Assembly: GCA_963734685.1 (NCBI GenBank)
Contig: CAVTIC010000001.1
Span: forward strand, 248,001-312,000
Direction of reading: 5' to 3'
DNA: 64,000 nt
Origin: JAOUEA01 sp963734685
Lineage (GTDB): Bacteria > Actinomycetota > UBA4738 > HRBIN12
In this document: piece after piece, positions 43,681 through 53,096 of the stretch
Layout of the letters: every line of letters begins with the position of its first letter
Position numbering within the stretch: the stretch's first letter is position 1
The notes under the pieces: model-generated
Told to the model about the DNA's origin: nothing
The model's database searches: none
The model's input: the letters and a program-made list of their open reading frames with translations, nothing else
Translations under genes and position numbers: made by a program

Positions 43681-45041
43681 CACCCGGCTCCGATCAGCTC
43701 GTCGGCCATCCCGGCGTAGATCTCGGTGTGGCGATCGACGTCGTCGGCGGTCGTCGCCGGCGACATCAGCGCCATGTTGTGGAAGGGGGTGATGAGGATG
43801 CCCCGATTCAACAGGTAGAGGTGGATGTACGGATCGACCTCCTCGTCCTGGCCGGCGGCCGCCTCGGCCCCGTTGCGCGCCTCGTCGGGCCGGAACAGGT
43901 ACTCCACACGGCAGCCGAGCCGGACCACGTGCCATGGGAGCTCGCGGGACTCGATCACGCCACGAACCCCCTGTTCGAACCGCTCGCCGAGCGCGATCAT
44001 GCGGTCGAACGCGTCGTCGGTCATGACCTGTCCCAACGTCGCGCGCATCGCGGCGAGGGAGAGTGCGTTCCCCGCCAGGGTGCCCCCCACGCCGCCGACG
44101 TCGGCGTTCTTCCAATCGGTGTGTTCGTACACCATGCGGCTGACCGCCTCGCTCATGCCGTACGCGCCGCAGGCGATGCCCGCACCGAGGGTCTTGCCGA
44201 TCGTGACGAGGTCCGGCTGCAGATTCCAAGCCTTCGTGCACCCGCCCGGACCGGCGCTGATCGTGTGGGTCTCGTCGATGACCAGCAGGCTGCCGTACTT
44301 CGTGCAGAGCTCGCGTACGGCCTCATGGTATCCAGGGTCGGGCAGCACGATGCCGATGTTCGTGAGGGCCGGCTCGAACAGACACGCGGCGACGTCGCCG
44401 TGGGCGAGCGCGGTCTCGAGCCCCTCGAGGTCGTTGATCTCGACGACGCGCGTCGTCTCATCGAGAGGAACCGGTTTGCCGATGTTGCCCTCGCGTTCGA
44501 CCGTGTTGCCATCGGCATCGAGGGTGGCGAACGTCTCGTCGACCGACCCGTGGTAGCACCAGTTGTGCACGACGATCTTCGGGCGCTTCGTGATCTCACG
44601 GGCCCACCTGATGACGAACCGGTTCGCGTCGGTCGCCGTGACCGTGAACTGCCAGTACGGCACGCCGAACCGGCGGGCCATCTCGGCGCCGACCCACGTG
44701 GCGTCCTCCGTCGGCAGCATCAGCGTGATGCCCCTGGCCGCCTGCTCGGCGATCGCGTCCACCGAGATCTTCGGCGCGTGGCCGGCCATGCCGCCGGTGT
44801 CCCCGAGACACAGGTCGACGAACTCGTTGCCGTCGACATCCCAGAAACGCGCGCCTTCGGCTCGATCGACGTAGACCGGATGGTCGCCCGGCCAGCGGGT
44901 CATCCAGTTCATCGGCACGCCGAACAGCAGCGATCGTTTCGCCTCGTCTGCGAGCTGCCCGCTGCGAGCGTGACGGCGGCGGAACGTCGCGCGTTCGCGC
45001 TCCATCAGCGCAGCCAGCCGTGAACGGTCGATCGTCTCCAC
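43680..45041 (-). CDS. Class III aminotransferase, glutamate-1-semialdehyde aminomutase-like
   Basis: 453 residues from GTG 45041, which has GGGAGGA five bases ahead; ATG 45059 would add six residues. Fold-type I PLP enzyme: YVDRAEGARFWDVDGNEFVD, then the PLP phosphate region, LLVIDETHTISAGPGG (Asp that binds the pyridine N), and the Schiff-base Lys in DLVTIGKTLGAGIACGAYG. The block following resembles glutamate-1-semialdehyde aminomutase, but no haem genes are close and PMP-retaining signatures cannot be assigned by eye. A transaminase for an omega-amino or aspartate-like compound is an equal possibility. Coupled to the VOC gene. Confidence 0.8.
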   Translation of the reverse strand: METIDRSRLAALMERERATFRRRHARSGQLADEAKRSLLFGVPMNWMTRWPGDHPVYVDRAEGARFWDVDGNEFVDLCLGDTGGMAGHAPKISVDAIAEQAARGITLMLPTEDATWVGAEMARRFGVPYWQFTVTATDANRFVIRWAREITKRPKIVVHNWCYHGSVDETFATLDADGNTVEREGNIGKPVPLDETTRVVEINDLEGLETALAHGDVAACLFEPALTNIGIVLPDPGYHEAVRELCTKYGSLLVIDETHTISAGPGGCTKAWNLQPDLVTIGKTLGAGIACGAYGMSEAVSRMVYEHTDWKNADVGGVGGTLAGNALSLAAMRATLGQVMTDDAFDRMIALGERFEQGVRGVIESRELPWHVVRLGCRVEYLFRPDEARNGAEAAAGQDEEVDPYIHLYLLNRGILITPFHNMALMSPATTADDVDRHTEIYAGMADELIGAG

Positions 45042-45142
45042 GCGTGTCCTCCCGATCATGTTGCCCGGCGACGGGCTCGTGCGCGGAGTCTAGCTCCGCG
45101 TACGAGGCCCGCGGCCGCCGTGGCATCGGTACGCTCACCCAC

Positions 45143-46264
45143 ATGAGCTGGCCCGTGGTACGCGCGTCTGGAGGTCCGCGCACGCGCGGACGAGCCTACG
45201 GCGACGGCGCCCGAGATCGGGTGCACGGCTCGATCGACCTGTATGCAGCCGTCTTCGCGCACTACACCGGCCTGTCGTGGTCCCGCGTGCGCGACCGCGC
45301 GGGAGCGTTCGTCGAGTGGATCGAGGCGACCGACGTGCAACTGCTGCCCGAGATCGAGGGCATCGCCGAAGGGGCGGGCGTCGATGCCGAGGACGTGCTC
45401 GCGCTCAACGTGCGCACCGAGGTCATGTTCGGTCTCGACGCCCGCGCCGCGCGCGCAGCAGCCAGAGAGTGCACCGCGATCGCTGCCGCGCCGCCGCGCA
45501 GCTCCGGTGGCCGGGTGTTCGTGGCTCAGAACTGGGACTGGAAACCCGCGGCCCGCGACACTTGCGTGTTGCTCGCGATGCGCCCGCACGAGCGACCTGG
45601 GTTCGTCACCCTCGTGGAAGCCGGGCTGCTCGCGAAGTGCGGCATGAACGAGGCGGGCCTGGGGCTCGCGACGAACGCCCTCACGTCGAGCCGTGACCGC
45701 GGCCTGCCCGGTGTGCCGTTCCACGCGATCCTGCGGCGCATGCTCACGAGCACCTCGCTCGACGAGGCCGTCGACGTGGCGACCGGTTCCCATCGGGCAT
45801 CGTCCGCGAACTACATCATCGGCTCACGCGACGGCCGGGTCGTCGACATCGAGGTGGCGCCCGGCGGTCCCGACGCGGCGTGGCGCGTGGAGGGCCCGCT
45901 GGTGTGCCACGCGAACCACTTCATGCGGCCCGACCGACCGTTCAAGGACCTCGCGCCGCTCGAGGGTCGGGACTCGTTCGACCGTCACGCCTCGGCCGAA
46001 CGGTCCGCGGAGGCCGTCGAGGCCGTCGACCCGTCGGTGATCGAAGCGGCGCTGCGCGCCCACGCGGTGCCGGAACGGGACGAAGGGTCGGTCTGCGCGC
46101 ACGGCGATCCTTCCCTGCCGCCGGAAGCGGACTACGTGACCGTCGCCTCGGTGATCATCGACCTCACGGCCGGAGAGCTACGGCTCACCGCCGGGAACCC
46201 CTGCGAGGCCCCGTTCATGTCGCACCGCCTCGTGGACCTGCTTCCCGTTGCCGCCGAGTCGTAA
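45143..46264 (+). CDS. C45-family peptidase / acyltransferase (penicillin acyltransferase-like Ntn hydrolase)
   Basis: 373 residues. ATG 45143 is seven bases after TACGCT, a leaderless start. It is an N-terminal-nucleophile precursor: the self-cleavage site precedes Cys 110 in AARECTAIAAAP, as in isopenicillin-N acyltransferase where the same ECT is cut so that Cys becomes the new N-terminus. Further family features: FVAQNWDWKP, ALLAKCGMNEAGLGLATNAL, GVPFHAILRRML, and SSANYIIGSRDGRVVDIEV. Members cleave or form amide bonds of small acylated amino compounds. Being next to an alpha-oxoamine synthase and aminotransferase makes an acyl-amino metabolite plausible. Confidence 0.85.
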   Translation: MSWPVVRASGGPRTRGRAYGDGARDRVHGSIDLYAAVFAHYTGLSWSRVRDRAGAFVEWIEATDVQLLPEIEGIAEGAGVDAEDVLALNVRTEVMFGLDARAARAAARECTAIAAAPPRSSGGRVFVAQNWDWKPAARDTCVLLAMRPHERPGFVTLVEAGLLAKCGMNEAGLGLATNALTSSRDRGLPGVPFHAILRRMLTSTSLDEAVDVATGSHRASSANYIIGSRDGRVVDIEVAPGGPDAAWRVEGPLVCHANHFMRPDRPFKDLAPLEGRDSFDRHASAERSAEAVEAVDPSVIEAALRAHAVPERDEGSVCAHGDPSLPPEADYVTVASVIIDLTAGELRLTAGNPCEAPFMSHRLVDLLPVAAES

Positions 46265-46298
46265 AGGTGCGCCTGCGTGCAGCCGATGGGGTAGCACG

Positions 46299-47672
46299 AT
46301 GGAGTCCGAGCACGACCTCCCCCGCCGGCGAGCCAACGACGGCCTCAGCCGCCGGCTCGCCGACCTGCCCACCGAGCCTTCTCCCAACGGCAAACCGCGC
46401 CGCAGGGACTATGACGGCTGGCTCGATCGGTGGGCAGCCACGGTCTCGGACCTGACCCGCCTGAAGAACACGCATCCGATGGTGGATGCGGTGATCGAGG
46501 AGCAGATCGGCAGGAAGATCCGGATCGGCGATCGCTGGCTCACCGACTGGGCGTCGTGCAACTACCTCGGCTTCGACCTGGACCAGGAGATCATCGACGC
46601 GGTGCCCGAGTACCTGGCGCGCTGGGGCACCCATCCCTCATGGTCCCGGCTGTTGGGCAACCCCCGTCTCTATCCGGAGATCGAAGAGCAGCTCACCGAG
46701 TTGGTGGACGGCGAGGATGCGCTCGTATTGCCGACGATCACGCACATCCACATGTCCGTGATCCCGGTGCTCGTCGGCGACGGCACGATCTTCCTCGACG
46801 GGAGAGCGCACAAGACCGTCTATGACGGCGCCATGGTCGCCGCGGGTCACGGCGCCACCGTCGTTCGGTTCCGGCACAACGACAGCGAGCACCTCGAGGA
46901 GCTGATCCGGGCCAGCGACCCGGGCATCCCGCGCATCATCGCGATGGACGGCGTGAACTCCATGACCGGCAACGCCCCCGACATGGCGGAGTTCAGCCGT
47001 GTCGCCGGCGAGCACGGCGCCCTGCTGTACGTGGACGACGCACACGGGTTCGGCGTGATCGGCGAGCGGTCGCCCGACGAGTTGTGCGACTACGGGACGA
47101 AGGGGAACGGCATCATGCGTCACTTGGACGTGCCCTACGACGACACCGTGATGGTCGCGGGATTCTCGAAGTCGTACTCGTCGCTGCTGGCGTTCCTGGT
47201 GCTGCCGACGCGGTTGAAGGACGCGCTGAAGGTCCTCGCCCCACCCTACCTCTACTCGGGACCGTCGCCGGTCGCCTCGCTCGCGACGACCCTGAAGGGT
47301 CTCGAGGTCAACCGCAGTCGCGGCGACGTGTACCGCGCGGACCTGTGGCGCATGACGCACCGCCTGCTGGATGCGCTGCACGACATGGGCATCAGGACCC
47401 CGAACACCACCGGCTTCCCGATCGTCGAGGTTCCGCTCGCCAACCACGAGGAGATCGACGAGGTGGGCCAGTACCTCTTCGAGCACGGGCAGTACGCGAC
47501 GATGGCTGCCTATCCGCTCGTGCCCAAGCACGAGGTCGGGTTCCGCATCCAGGTGACCGCGGCCAACACCGACGAGGAGATCGAAGGGCTGATCGCGGTG
47601 CTCGGCTCGCTACACGACCACTTCCTGCTGGAACAGGGCTCCGATGCGCTGGCGCCCACCGGGCTCGCCTGA
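46299..47672 (+). CDS. Alpha-oxoamine synthase family aminotransferase (class I/II)
   Basis: 457 residues. The body follows the alpha-oxoamine synthases (KBL, BioF, serine palmitoyltransferase): WASCNYLGFDLDQEIIDAVP, GTHPSWSRLLGNPRLYPEIE, then DGRAHKTVYDGAMVAAGHGA, LLYVDDAHGFGVIGE and the Schiff-base Lys in VMVAGFSKSYSSLLAFL. It differs from standard members by a 60-residue N-terminal extension, GTHPSWSR in place of GTGxxGxR, and YVDDAHGFG with the usual Asp-His. Such enzymes condense an amino acid with an acyl-CoA and release CO2. Substrates are not known. It lies 34 bases after the C45 gene and 13 bases before an SDR gene. Confidence 0.8.
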   Translation: MESEHDLPRRRANDGLSRRLADLPTEPSPNGKPRRRDYDGWLDRWAATVSDLTRLKNTHPMVDAVIEEQIGRKIRIGDRWLTDWASCNYLGFDLDQEIIDAVPEYLARWGTHPSWSRLLGNPRLYPEIEEQLTELVDGEDALVLPTITHIHMSVIPVLVGDGTIFLDGRAHKTVYDGAMVAAGHGATVVRFRHNDSEHLEELIRASDPGIPRIIAMDGVNSMTGNAPDMAEFSRVAGEHGALLYVDDAHGFGVIGERSPDELCDYGTKGNGIMRHLDVPYDDTVMVAGFSKSYSSLLAFLVLPTRLKDALKVLAPPYLYSGPSPVASLATTLKGLEVNRSRGDVYRADLWRMTHRLLDALHDMGIRTPNTTGFPIVEVPLANHEEIDEVGQYLFEHGQYATMAAYPLVPKHEVGFRIQVTAANTDEEIEGLIAVLGSLHDHFLLEQGSDALAPTGLA

Positions 47673-47685
47673 GGGCCACCCGCGC

Positions 47686-48444
47686 ATGTCCGGCGGAGCG
47701 AACGGCGGAGGCAGGCTCGAGGGGCGGACCGCCATGGTCACCGGCGGCACGTCGGGGATCGGCCTCGCGGTGGTATCGAGGTTCATCGGCGAAGGAGCCG
47801 AGACCACAGCGGTGGCCCGTCGCTATCGCCCCGAGGTCGACGACGTGGGGGCGCGATTCGTGGCCGCCGACGCCGCCGACCCGGACCTGATGCGAGCGGC
47901 GTTCGAGGCCACGGCCGATCGGGACGGGCCGCTGGACGTGCTGGTGCTCAACGCGGGCATCGCCGGCCTCGACGCCGAGACGCTCGAGGCGACCGACGTG
48001 ACCGACGTGGCCGAGCTCCTGCGCGTGAACACGATGGGCGTGCTCCACGGGCTCGCCCTGGCGCCCCCGTACCTCCGCGACGGGGCAAGCATCATCATCA
48101 CGGCGTCGGCGGCCACGTCGTGGGCCTTCCCCGGGTACATGGGCTACAGCGCGTCGAAGGCCCCGCTCTATGAGTTGAGCCGGCACGCTGCCATGAAGCT
48201 CGGTCCCCGGGGGATCAGGGTCAACACGGTGAGCCCGGGGACGGTGCTCACGCCGATGCAGCCGGCAGACGATCCCGAGGCCCGCATCGCGCACGTCGCC
48301 ACCTGCCTCGGCCGTCCGGCGCTCCCCGACGAAGTGGCCGGCGTGTACGTCTTCCTCGCGTCCGACGACAGTCGGTACGTGACCGGTACCGACATCAGGG
48401 CCGACGGAGGATGGCTCGATGGCCTCACCGAGGCGCACGCGTGA
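47686..48444 (+). CDS. Short-chain dehydrogenase/reductase
   Basis: 252 residues from ATG 47686, 13 bases after the oxoamine synthase stop. Classical SDR motifs: TGGTSGIG (NAD(P)-binding, about 22-29), DVLVLNAGIAG, the catalytic Ser in IIITASAATS, and Tyr-Ser-Ala-Ser-Lys in GYSASKAPLYELSRHAAMKL; the C-terminus reads VAGVYVFLASDDSRYVTG and ADGGWLDG. It likely reduces the ketone made by the preceding enzyme, as 3-ketosphinganine reductase does after serine palmitoyltransferase; this parallel is inference. Confidence 0.85.
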   Translation: MSGGANGGGRLEGRTAMVTGGTSGIGLAVVSRFIGEGAETTAVARRYRPEVDDVGARFVAADAADPDLMRAAFEATADRDGPLDVLVLNAGIAGLDAETLEATDVTDVAELLRVNTMGVLHGLALAPPYLRDGASIIITASAATSWAFPGYMGYSASKAPLYELSRHAAMKLGPRGIRVNTVSPGTVLTPMQPADDPEARIAHVATCLGRPALPDEVAGVYVFLASDDSRYVTGTDIRADGGWLDGLTEAHA

Positions 48445-48574
48445 CGCGCTGCTCGCGGGTCTGTCCGAACCCAGGTCCGCCGCTGTTTCCGAGGCCCACA
48501 ACGTCGCAGGTCAGACGCGCTGACTACCCAGAACCGGGTATCAGCCATCGGGGGCCGGGACCGATAACGCAGAG

Positions 48575-51500
48575 GTGAAGAGCCGAGCGTGGATCGTGTA
48601 TCCGGCGGTAGCGGTCGCGGCGACCGCCTTCTACTACCTGCTCGGCCACAACAGCTTCTTGTTCAACGTGATCGGGTTGTCGTCCCCGGTGCTGATCCTC
48701 GTCGCGGTGCACATGCACCAACCCGAGAAGCGCGTCACCGTGGTTGTTGATCGCCGCCGGCCAGTTCCTGTTCATCGCCGGCGACATCGTCTCCTACAAC
48801 TACGTGCACTTCTCGGATGCGTTCCCGCAGGTGTTCCCGCTCGACTTCACGTTCAATCCGATGGGCGACGTGCCGTTCCCGGGACCGGCGGACCTGTTGT
48901 ACCTCAGCGTCTATCCATGCCTGATCGCCGGCGTGATGCTCCTGATCCGCGCGAGGAACCCGGGCCGCGACCGCGCGAGCCTGCTCGACTCGGCCATGGT
49001 GGCGATCGGCGTCGGCACGGTCTCGTGGGTGCTGTTGATCGCGCCGTACCTCGACATCGCCGACCTGGACTTGAAGATCAAGCTCACGGCGATGGCCTAC
49101 CCGACGATGGACCTCCTGCTCGCGGTGGTCGCGATCCGGCTGGCCGTGGGGGCGGGGCGTCGCCCGGTCGCGTTCTACCTGTTGATGGCGTCCATCGTGG
49201 CGTTGTTCGCCACCGACGCGATCTACGCCTGGTTCGGTCTGTACACCGAGAGCGGGTACCAGCCGGGGAGCGGCTGGCTCGAAGCCGGCTGGATGTCGTT
49301 CTACGTGCTGCTGTGCACCGCCGCCCTGCACCCGTCGATGCGTGCCCTGACCGAGCGGGCTCCCGAGCGCGAGGAGCGGCTCACCGTCGGCCGCCTCCTG
49401 CTGCTCACGGTGGCCGCCGTGTCGCCCCCGGTGTTGCGCCTCGTGCAGTGGGCCCGCGGCGAGGACGTCGACGTCGGCGTGCTGAGCGCCGCGTCGATCG
49501 TGCTGTTCCTGCTGGTCGTCGTCCGCATGGCGGGGTTGATCCGTCAGCAGGAGCGTTCCGCCGAGCGCGAGCGTGCCCTGCGGAAGGCGGGCGCGGCCCT
49601 CGTGACCGCCACGAGCCGCGAGGGCATCCATGAAGCTACGATCGACGCCGCGAGGGCCCTCGCCGGCGACGACGCGGCGATCCGCATGTGCGACGAGCCG
49701 GACGGGAAGGACCAACTCGTGGTCGTCGCGGCGGCCGGCGGCACCGAGGACGTGCACGACGTCCGGTTCGCCTTCTCCACCTTGCAGGAATGGAAGCGCC
49801 AGCGCCTCCTGGAGAACGACGCCTACCTGGTCAGGTCGTACGAGAGCACCCTGCGCGAGCCACTCAGCCTGCCCGCCGGCGACGAGGGCTCGGTCTTCGT
49901 CGCCCCCCTCTTCATCCGTGACGAGCTGCACGGACTGATGGTGGTGGCCACCCCGGAGGAGATGCCGCGCTCCGTCGCGGACTCCCTGCGGGCGCTCTCG
50001 TCGCAGGTGGCCCTCGCCCTCGAGTCCGCCGCGCTCACCGAGGACCTGGTGATCAAGCAGAGCGAGGCGCGGTTCGCCTCGCTCGTGAGCAACTCGTCCG
50101 ACGTCGTCTGCGTGCTCGACCCCGACACGACCGTGACCTACGCGAGCCCGTCCACCCTCAGGGTGCTCGGCTTCGACCCGAGCCACGTCGAGGGCACGCG
50201 GTTCTCCGACCTGATCCACCCCGACGACATGACCCGGGTGCTGCAGTTCTTGTCCCCGGTCGGCGACGCCGAGGGGCACACCGGACTGGTGGAGTTCCGC
50301 ATCCGGCGTCGCGACGGCGAGTATGTACATACCGAGACGCTTCGCACGACGCTGCTGCACGATCCGAACGTGCGGGGCATCGTGCTGAACACCCGTGACG
50401 TCACCGAACGCAAGCAGTTCGAGGAGCAGCTCTCGCACCAGGCCTTCCACGACACGGTCACGACGCTCGCGAACCGGGCGCTCTTCCACGACCGCGTCAC
50501 GCACGCCTTGGAGCGCCAGGTGCGGGAGCACGAGCCGATCTCCGTGCTGTTCATGGACCTCGACGACTTCAAGACGATCAACGACTCCCTCGGGCACGCG
50601 GCGGGCGACCAGCTCCTGTACGAGGTCGGCGAGCGTCTGAAGGGCTGCTTGCGCGCAGCCGACACCGCCGCCCGCCTCGGCGGCGACGAGTTCGCGATCC
50701 TGCTCGAGGACAGCGAGGAAGGCGTGCAGGCGGCCGACGTGGCGGAGCGCATCATGCAGATGCTGGAGGAGCCGTTCACGCTCGAGGGCAAGGAGGTCTT
50801 CGTACGCGCGTCGGTGGGCATCGCCACCGCGGACGGCGAGCGGGCCGGCGACGTCGAGGAGCTGCTCCGCAACGCCGACGTCGCGATGTACATGGCCAAG
50901 GAACGCGGCAAGGGTCGGTACCAGGTGTTCGAGCCGGCGATGCACGACACGGCGCTCAAGCGTCTCGAACTCAAGGCCGACCTGCAGCGCGCGATCGAGC
51001 ACGAGGAGTACCAGCTGCACTACCAGCCCGTGATCGAGCTCGAGACCGGACGCATCTCGGGCGTCGAGGCGCTCGTGCGATGGATCCACCCGGTTCGCGG
51101 CCTGGTGCCGCCGCTCGACTTCATCCCGCTCGCCGAGGAGACCGGGCTCATCGTGCCGATCGGACTCTGGGTCATGCGGGAAGCCTGCCGCTTCGCCGTC
51201 GAGCTGCAGGAGCGGTTCCCGAGCGATCCGTCGTTGCACATGGCGGTCAACCTCTCGGCCCGTCAGATCGCCCGGCCTGAGCTCGTCGACGAGGTGCGCG
51301 GGACCCTGGCCGAGACGGGCCTCGAACCGCACTCCCTGATCCTCGAGATCACGGAGAGCGTGATGATGCAGGACATGGAGCTCTCGATCGAACGGCTCAG
51401 CGCTCTGAAGCGGATCGGCGTGCAGCTCGCGGTCGACGACTTCGGCACCGGGTACTCCTCGCTGAACTACATCCGGCGGTTCCCGGTCGACATCCTCAAG

Positions 51501-51779
51501 GTGGACAAGTCGTTCGTGGACGGGGTGAGCGAGGGCGGCGAGGCGTCGGCGCTGACCGCCGCGGTGATCGAGCTCGCGAGCATCCTCAACCTGAAGCCGG
51601 TGGCCGAAGGCATCGAGCGGGCCGACCAGCTCCAGCGCTTGCTCGAGCTCAGGTGCGACCTGGGGCAAGGCTTCTTCTTCGCGAAGCCGCTGCCGGGCGA
51701 GGAGTTGACCGCCCTGCTCGACGAACGCGCTGCGATGCAGTCCGAAGCCGACGCCCTCGCCCGCGGCCGTCAGCTCTGA
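48575..51779 (+). CDS. Membrane diguanylate cyclase/phosphodiesterase (GAF-PAS-GGDEF-EAL), frameshifted near its N-terminus
   Basis: About 1,070 residues from GTG 48575. Around 48733-48740 the first frame (YPAVAVAATAFYYLLGHNSF ... VLILVAVHMHQPEKR) passes into another frame at SPWLLIAAGQFLFIAGD, so one surplus base splits a continuous seven- to nine-helix sensor. After it come a coiled linker, a GAF-like domain (about 300-440), a PAS domain (RFASLVSNSSDVVCVLDPDT), a GGDEF domain with LGGDEFAILLED intact, and EAL with SGVEALVRWIHPVRGL and LAVDDFGTGYSSLNYI, also intact. It is predicted to make and break cyclic di-GMP; balance unknown. The longest open frame begins at 48744 and would lack the first helices. 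Confidence 0.85.
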
Positions 51780-51864
51780 CGCCCCGTCGGTCGCCGGATC
51801 ACCGCGCGGAAACCTCGCGGATCCCGTGGCGACGGGCCCGCGAGCCCGTACCCTGGTGCGGTCC

Positions 51865-53055
51865 ATGCGCCGGCTCCTGGTCACGATCGGTCTGAGCGTT
51901 GCGTTCGCGCTGCTTGCGCAGGCACCCTCGCTCGCCGCACCCCCTCGGTGGGTGCAGCGCGTCGACCGTCTGGTCGGCGCCCGGCCGGTATCGGTCGTGA
52001 TCGGCTACGCGGGCGACACGCTCTATCACCACCACGACCGGGTGCGCCGTCCCCCCGCGTCGAACGAGAAGCTGCTGCTCTCGATGGCGCTGCTGAAACG
52101 CGTGGGCGCCGACGCCACCCTGCCGACCCGCGTGCTCGCCACCGAGAGGATCGGAGCCGACGGCGTGCTCGAGGGCGATCTGTGGATCGTCGGTCACGGC
52201 GATCCGGAGATCGACGGCACGGACATGGCTGCGCTCGCGCGAGCGCTGGCTGCAGGCGGGGTGGAGCGCGTGCGCGGACGGGTGTTCGGCGCCACGGGCC
52301 CGTTCGCACGGGACTGGTTCGCGCCGGGGTGGCGCGACTACTTCCCCGACTACTACATCGCTTTGCCGACGGCACTCACGTTCCGTTTCAACGAACGGGC
52401 GGGTGGGCGACACGTCACCGACCCCGAACGCCTCGCCGCGAGAGCACTCACGAAGAAGCTGGAAGCTCGCGGTGTGCGCGTGTCCGGGAAGGCCGGCCTC
52501 GGCCCCGCTCCGAAGGGACTCGTGGGAGTGGCGACGGTGCAGAGCGATCCGCTCGCGGAGATCATGCGGCGGATGAACACGGTGTCGAGCAACTTCCGGG
52601 CCGAGGTGCTCGGCAAGATGCTCGGCGCGACCCGGATCCGCCCGCCGGGCACGATCGCGAAGGGAGCGCGAGCGATCGAGACGTTCGCCGCGAGCCGCGG
52701 CGTGCGGGTCACGGCGCATGACTCGTCAGGCCTCTCGTACGACAACAGGGTGACCGCCCAGGGCATCGTGGAACTCCTCACCGACGCCGAGCGGGCCCCG
52801 TGGGGCGAGATCCTGCGCGGCACCTTGCCGGCGGGCGGCGAGGGCACCCTCGACGGCCGCCTCGAGACCGTGACCCTGCGAGCGAAGACCGGCACCCTGA
52901 TCGACGTGTCCGCACTCTCCGGTTGGGTGTGGCTCGAGCGCGAGGATGCGTGGGCGGCCTTCTCGATCCTGTCGAGCGGCATGGACGAGGATCGGGCGAA
53001 GATGATCGAGAACAAGATCGTGCGCGTGGTCAGCGCCAACGCCGGCCCGCGCTGA
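51865..53055 (+). CDS. dacB: D-alanyl-D-alanine carboxypeptidase/endopeptidase, PBP4 (S13) family
   Basis: 396 residues starting at ATG 51865; TACCCT ten bases ahead is a likely -10 box. A signal peptide (RRLLVTIGLSVAFALLAQAP) leads into a penicillin-binding domain with the three active-site motifs: SxxK as SNEK in PPASNEKLLLSMALLK, SxN in TVSSNFRAEVLGK, and KTG in LRAKTGTLIDVS. PBP4-type enzymes trim or cut cross-bridges in peptidoglycan and are exported. It is short compared with E. coli DacB (about 477) because the inserted domain is reduced, as is usual in actinobacteria. Not linked to the operon downstream on the other strand. Confidence 0.9.
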   Translation: MRRLLVTIGLSVAFALLAQAPSLAAPPRWVQRVDRLVGARPVSVVIGYAGDTLYHHHDRVRRPPASNEKLLLSMALLKRVGADATLPTRVLATERIGADGVLEGDLWIVGHGDPEIDGTDMAALARALAAGGVERVRGRVFGATGPFARDWFAPGWRDYFPDYYIALPTALTFRFNERAGGRHVTDPERLAARALTKKLEARGVRVSGKAGLGPAPKGLVGVATVQSDPLAEIMRRMNTVSSNFRAEVLGKMLGATRIRPPGTIAKGARAIETFAASRGVRVTAHDSSGLSYDNRVTAQGIVELLTDAERAPWGEILRGTLPAGGEGTLDGRLETVTLRAKTGTLIDVSALSGWVWLEREDAWAAFSILSSGMDEDRAKMIENKIVRVVSANAGPR

Positions 53056-53096
53056 TCGTCACAGGTCGATCGCGGAGCGAACGATCTGCAGGTCTG

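Noticed and set aside
48735..51884. 1,049-codon minus-strand open frame
   Set aside because: Antisense shadow of the GGDEF/EAL gene, which has all its catalytic motifs on the plus strand.
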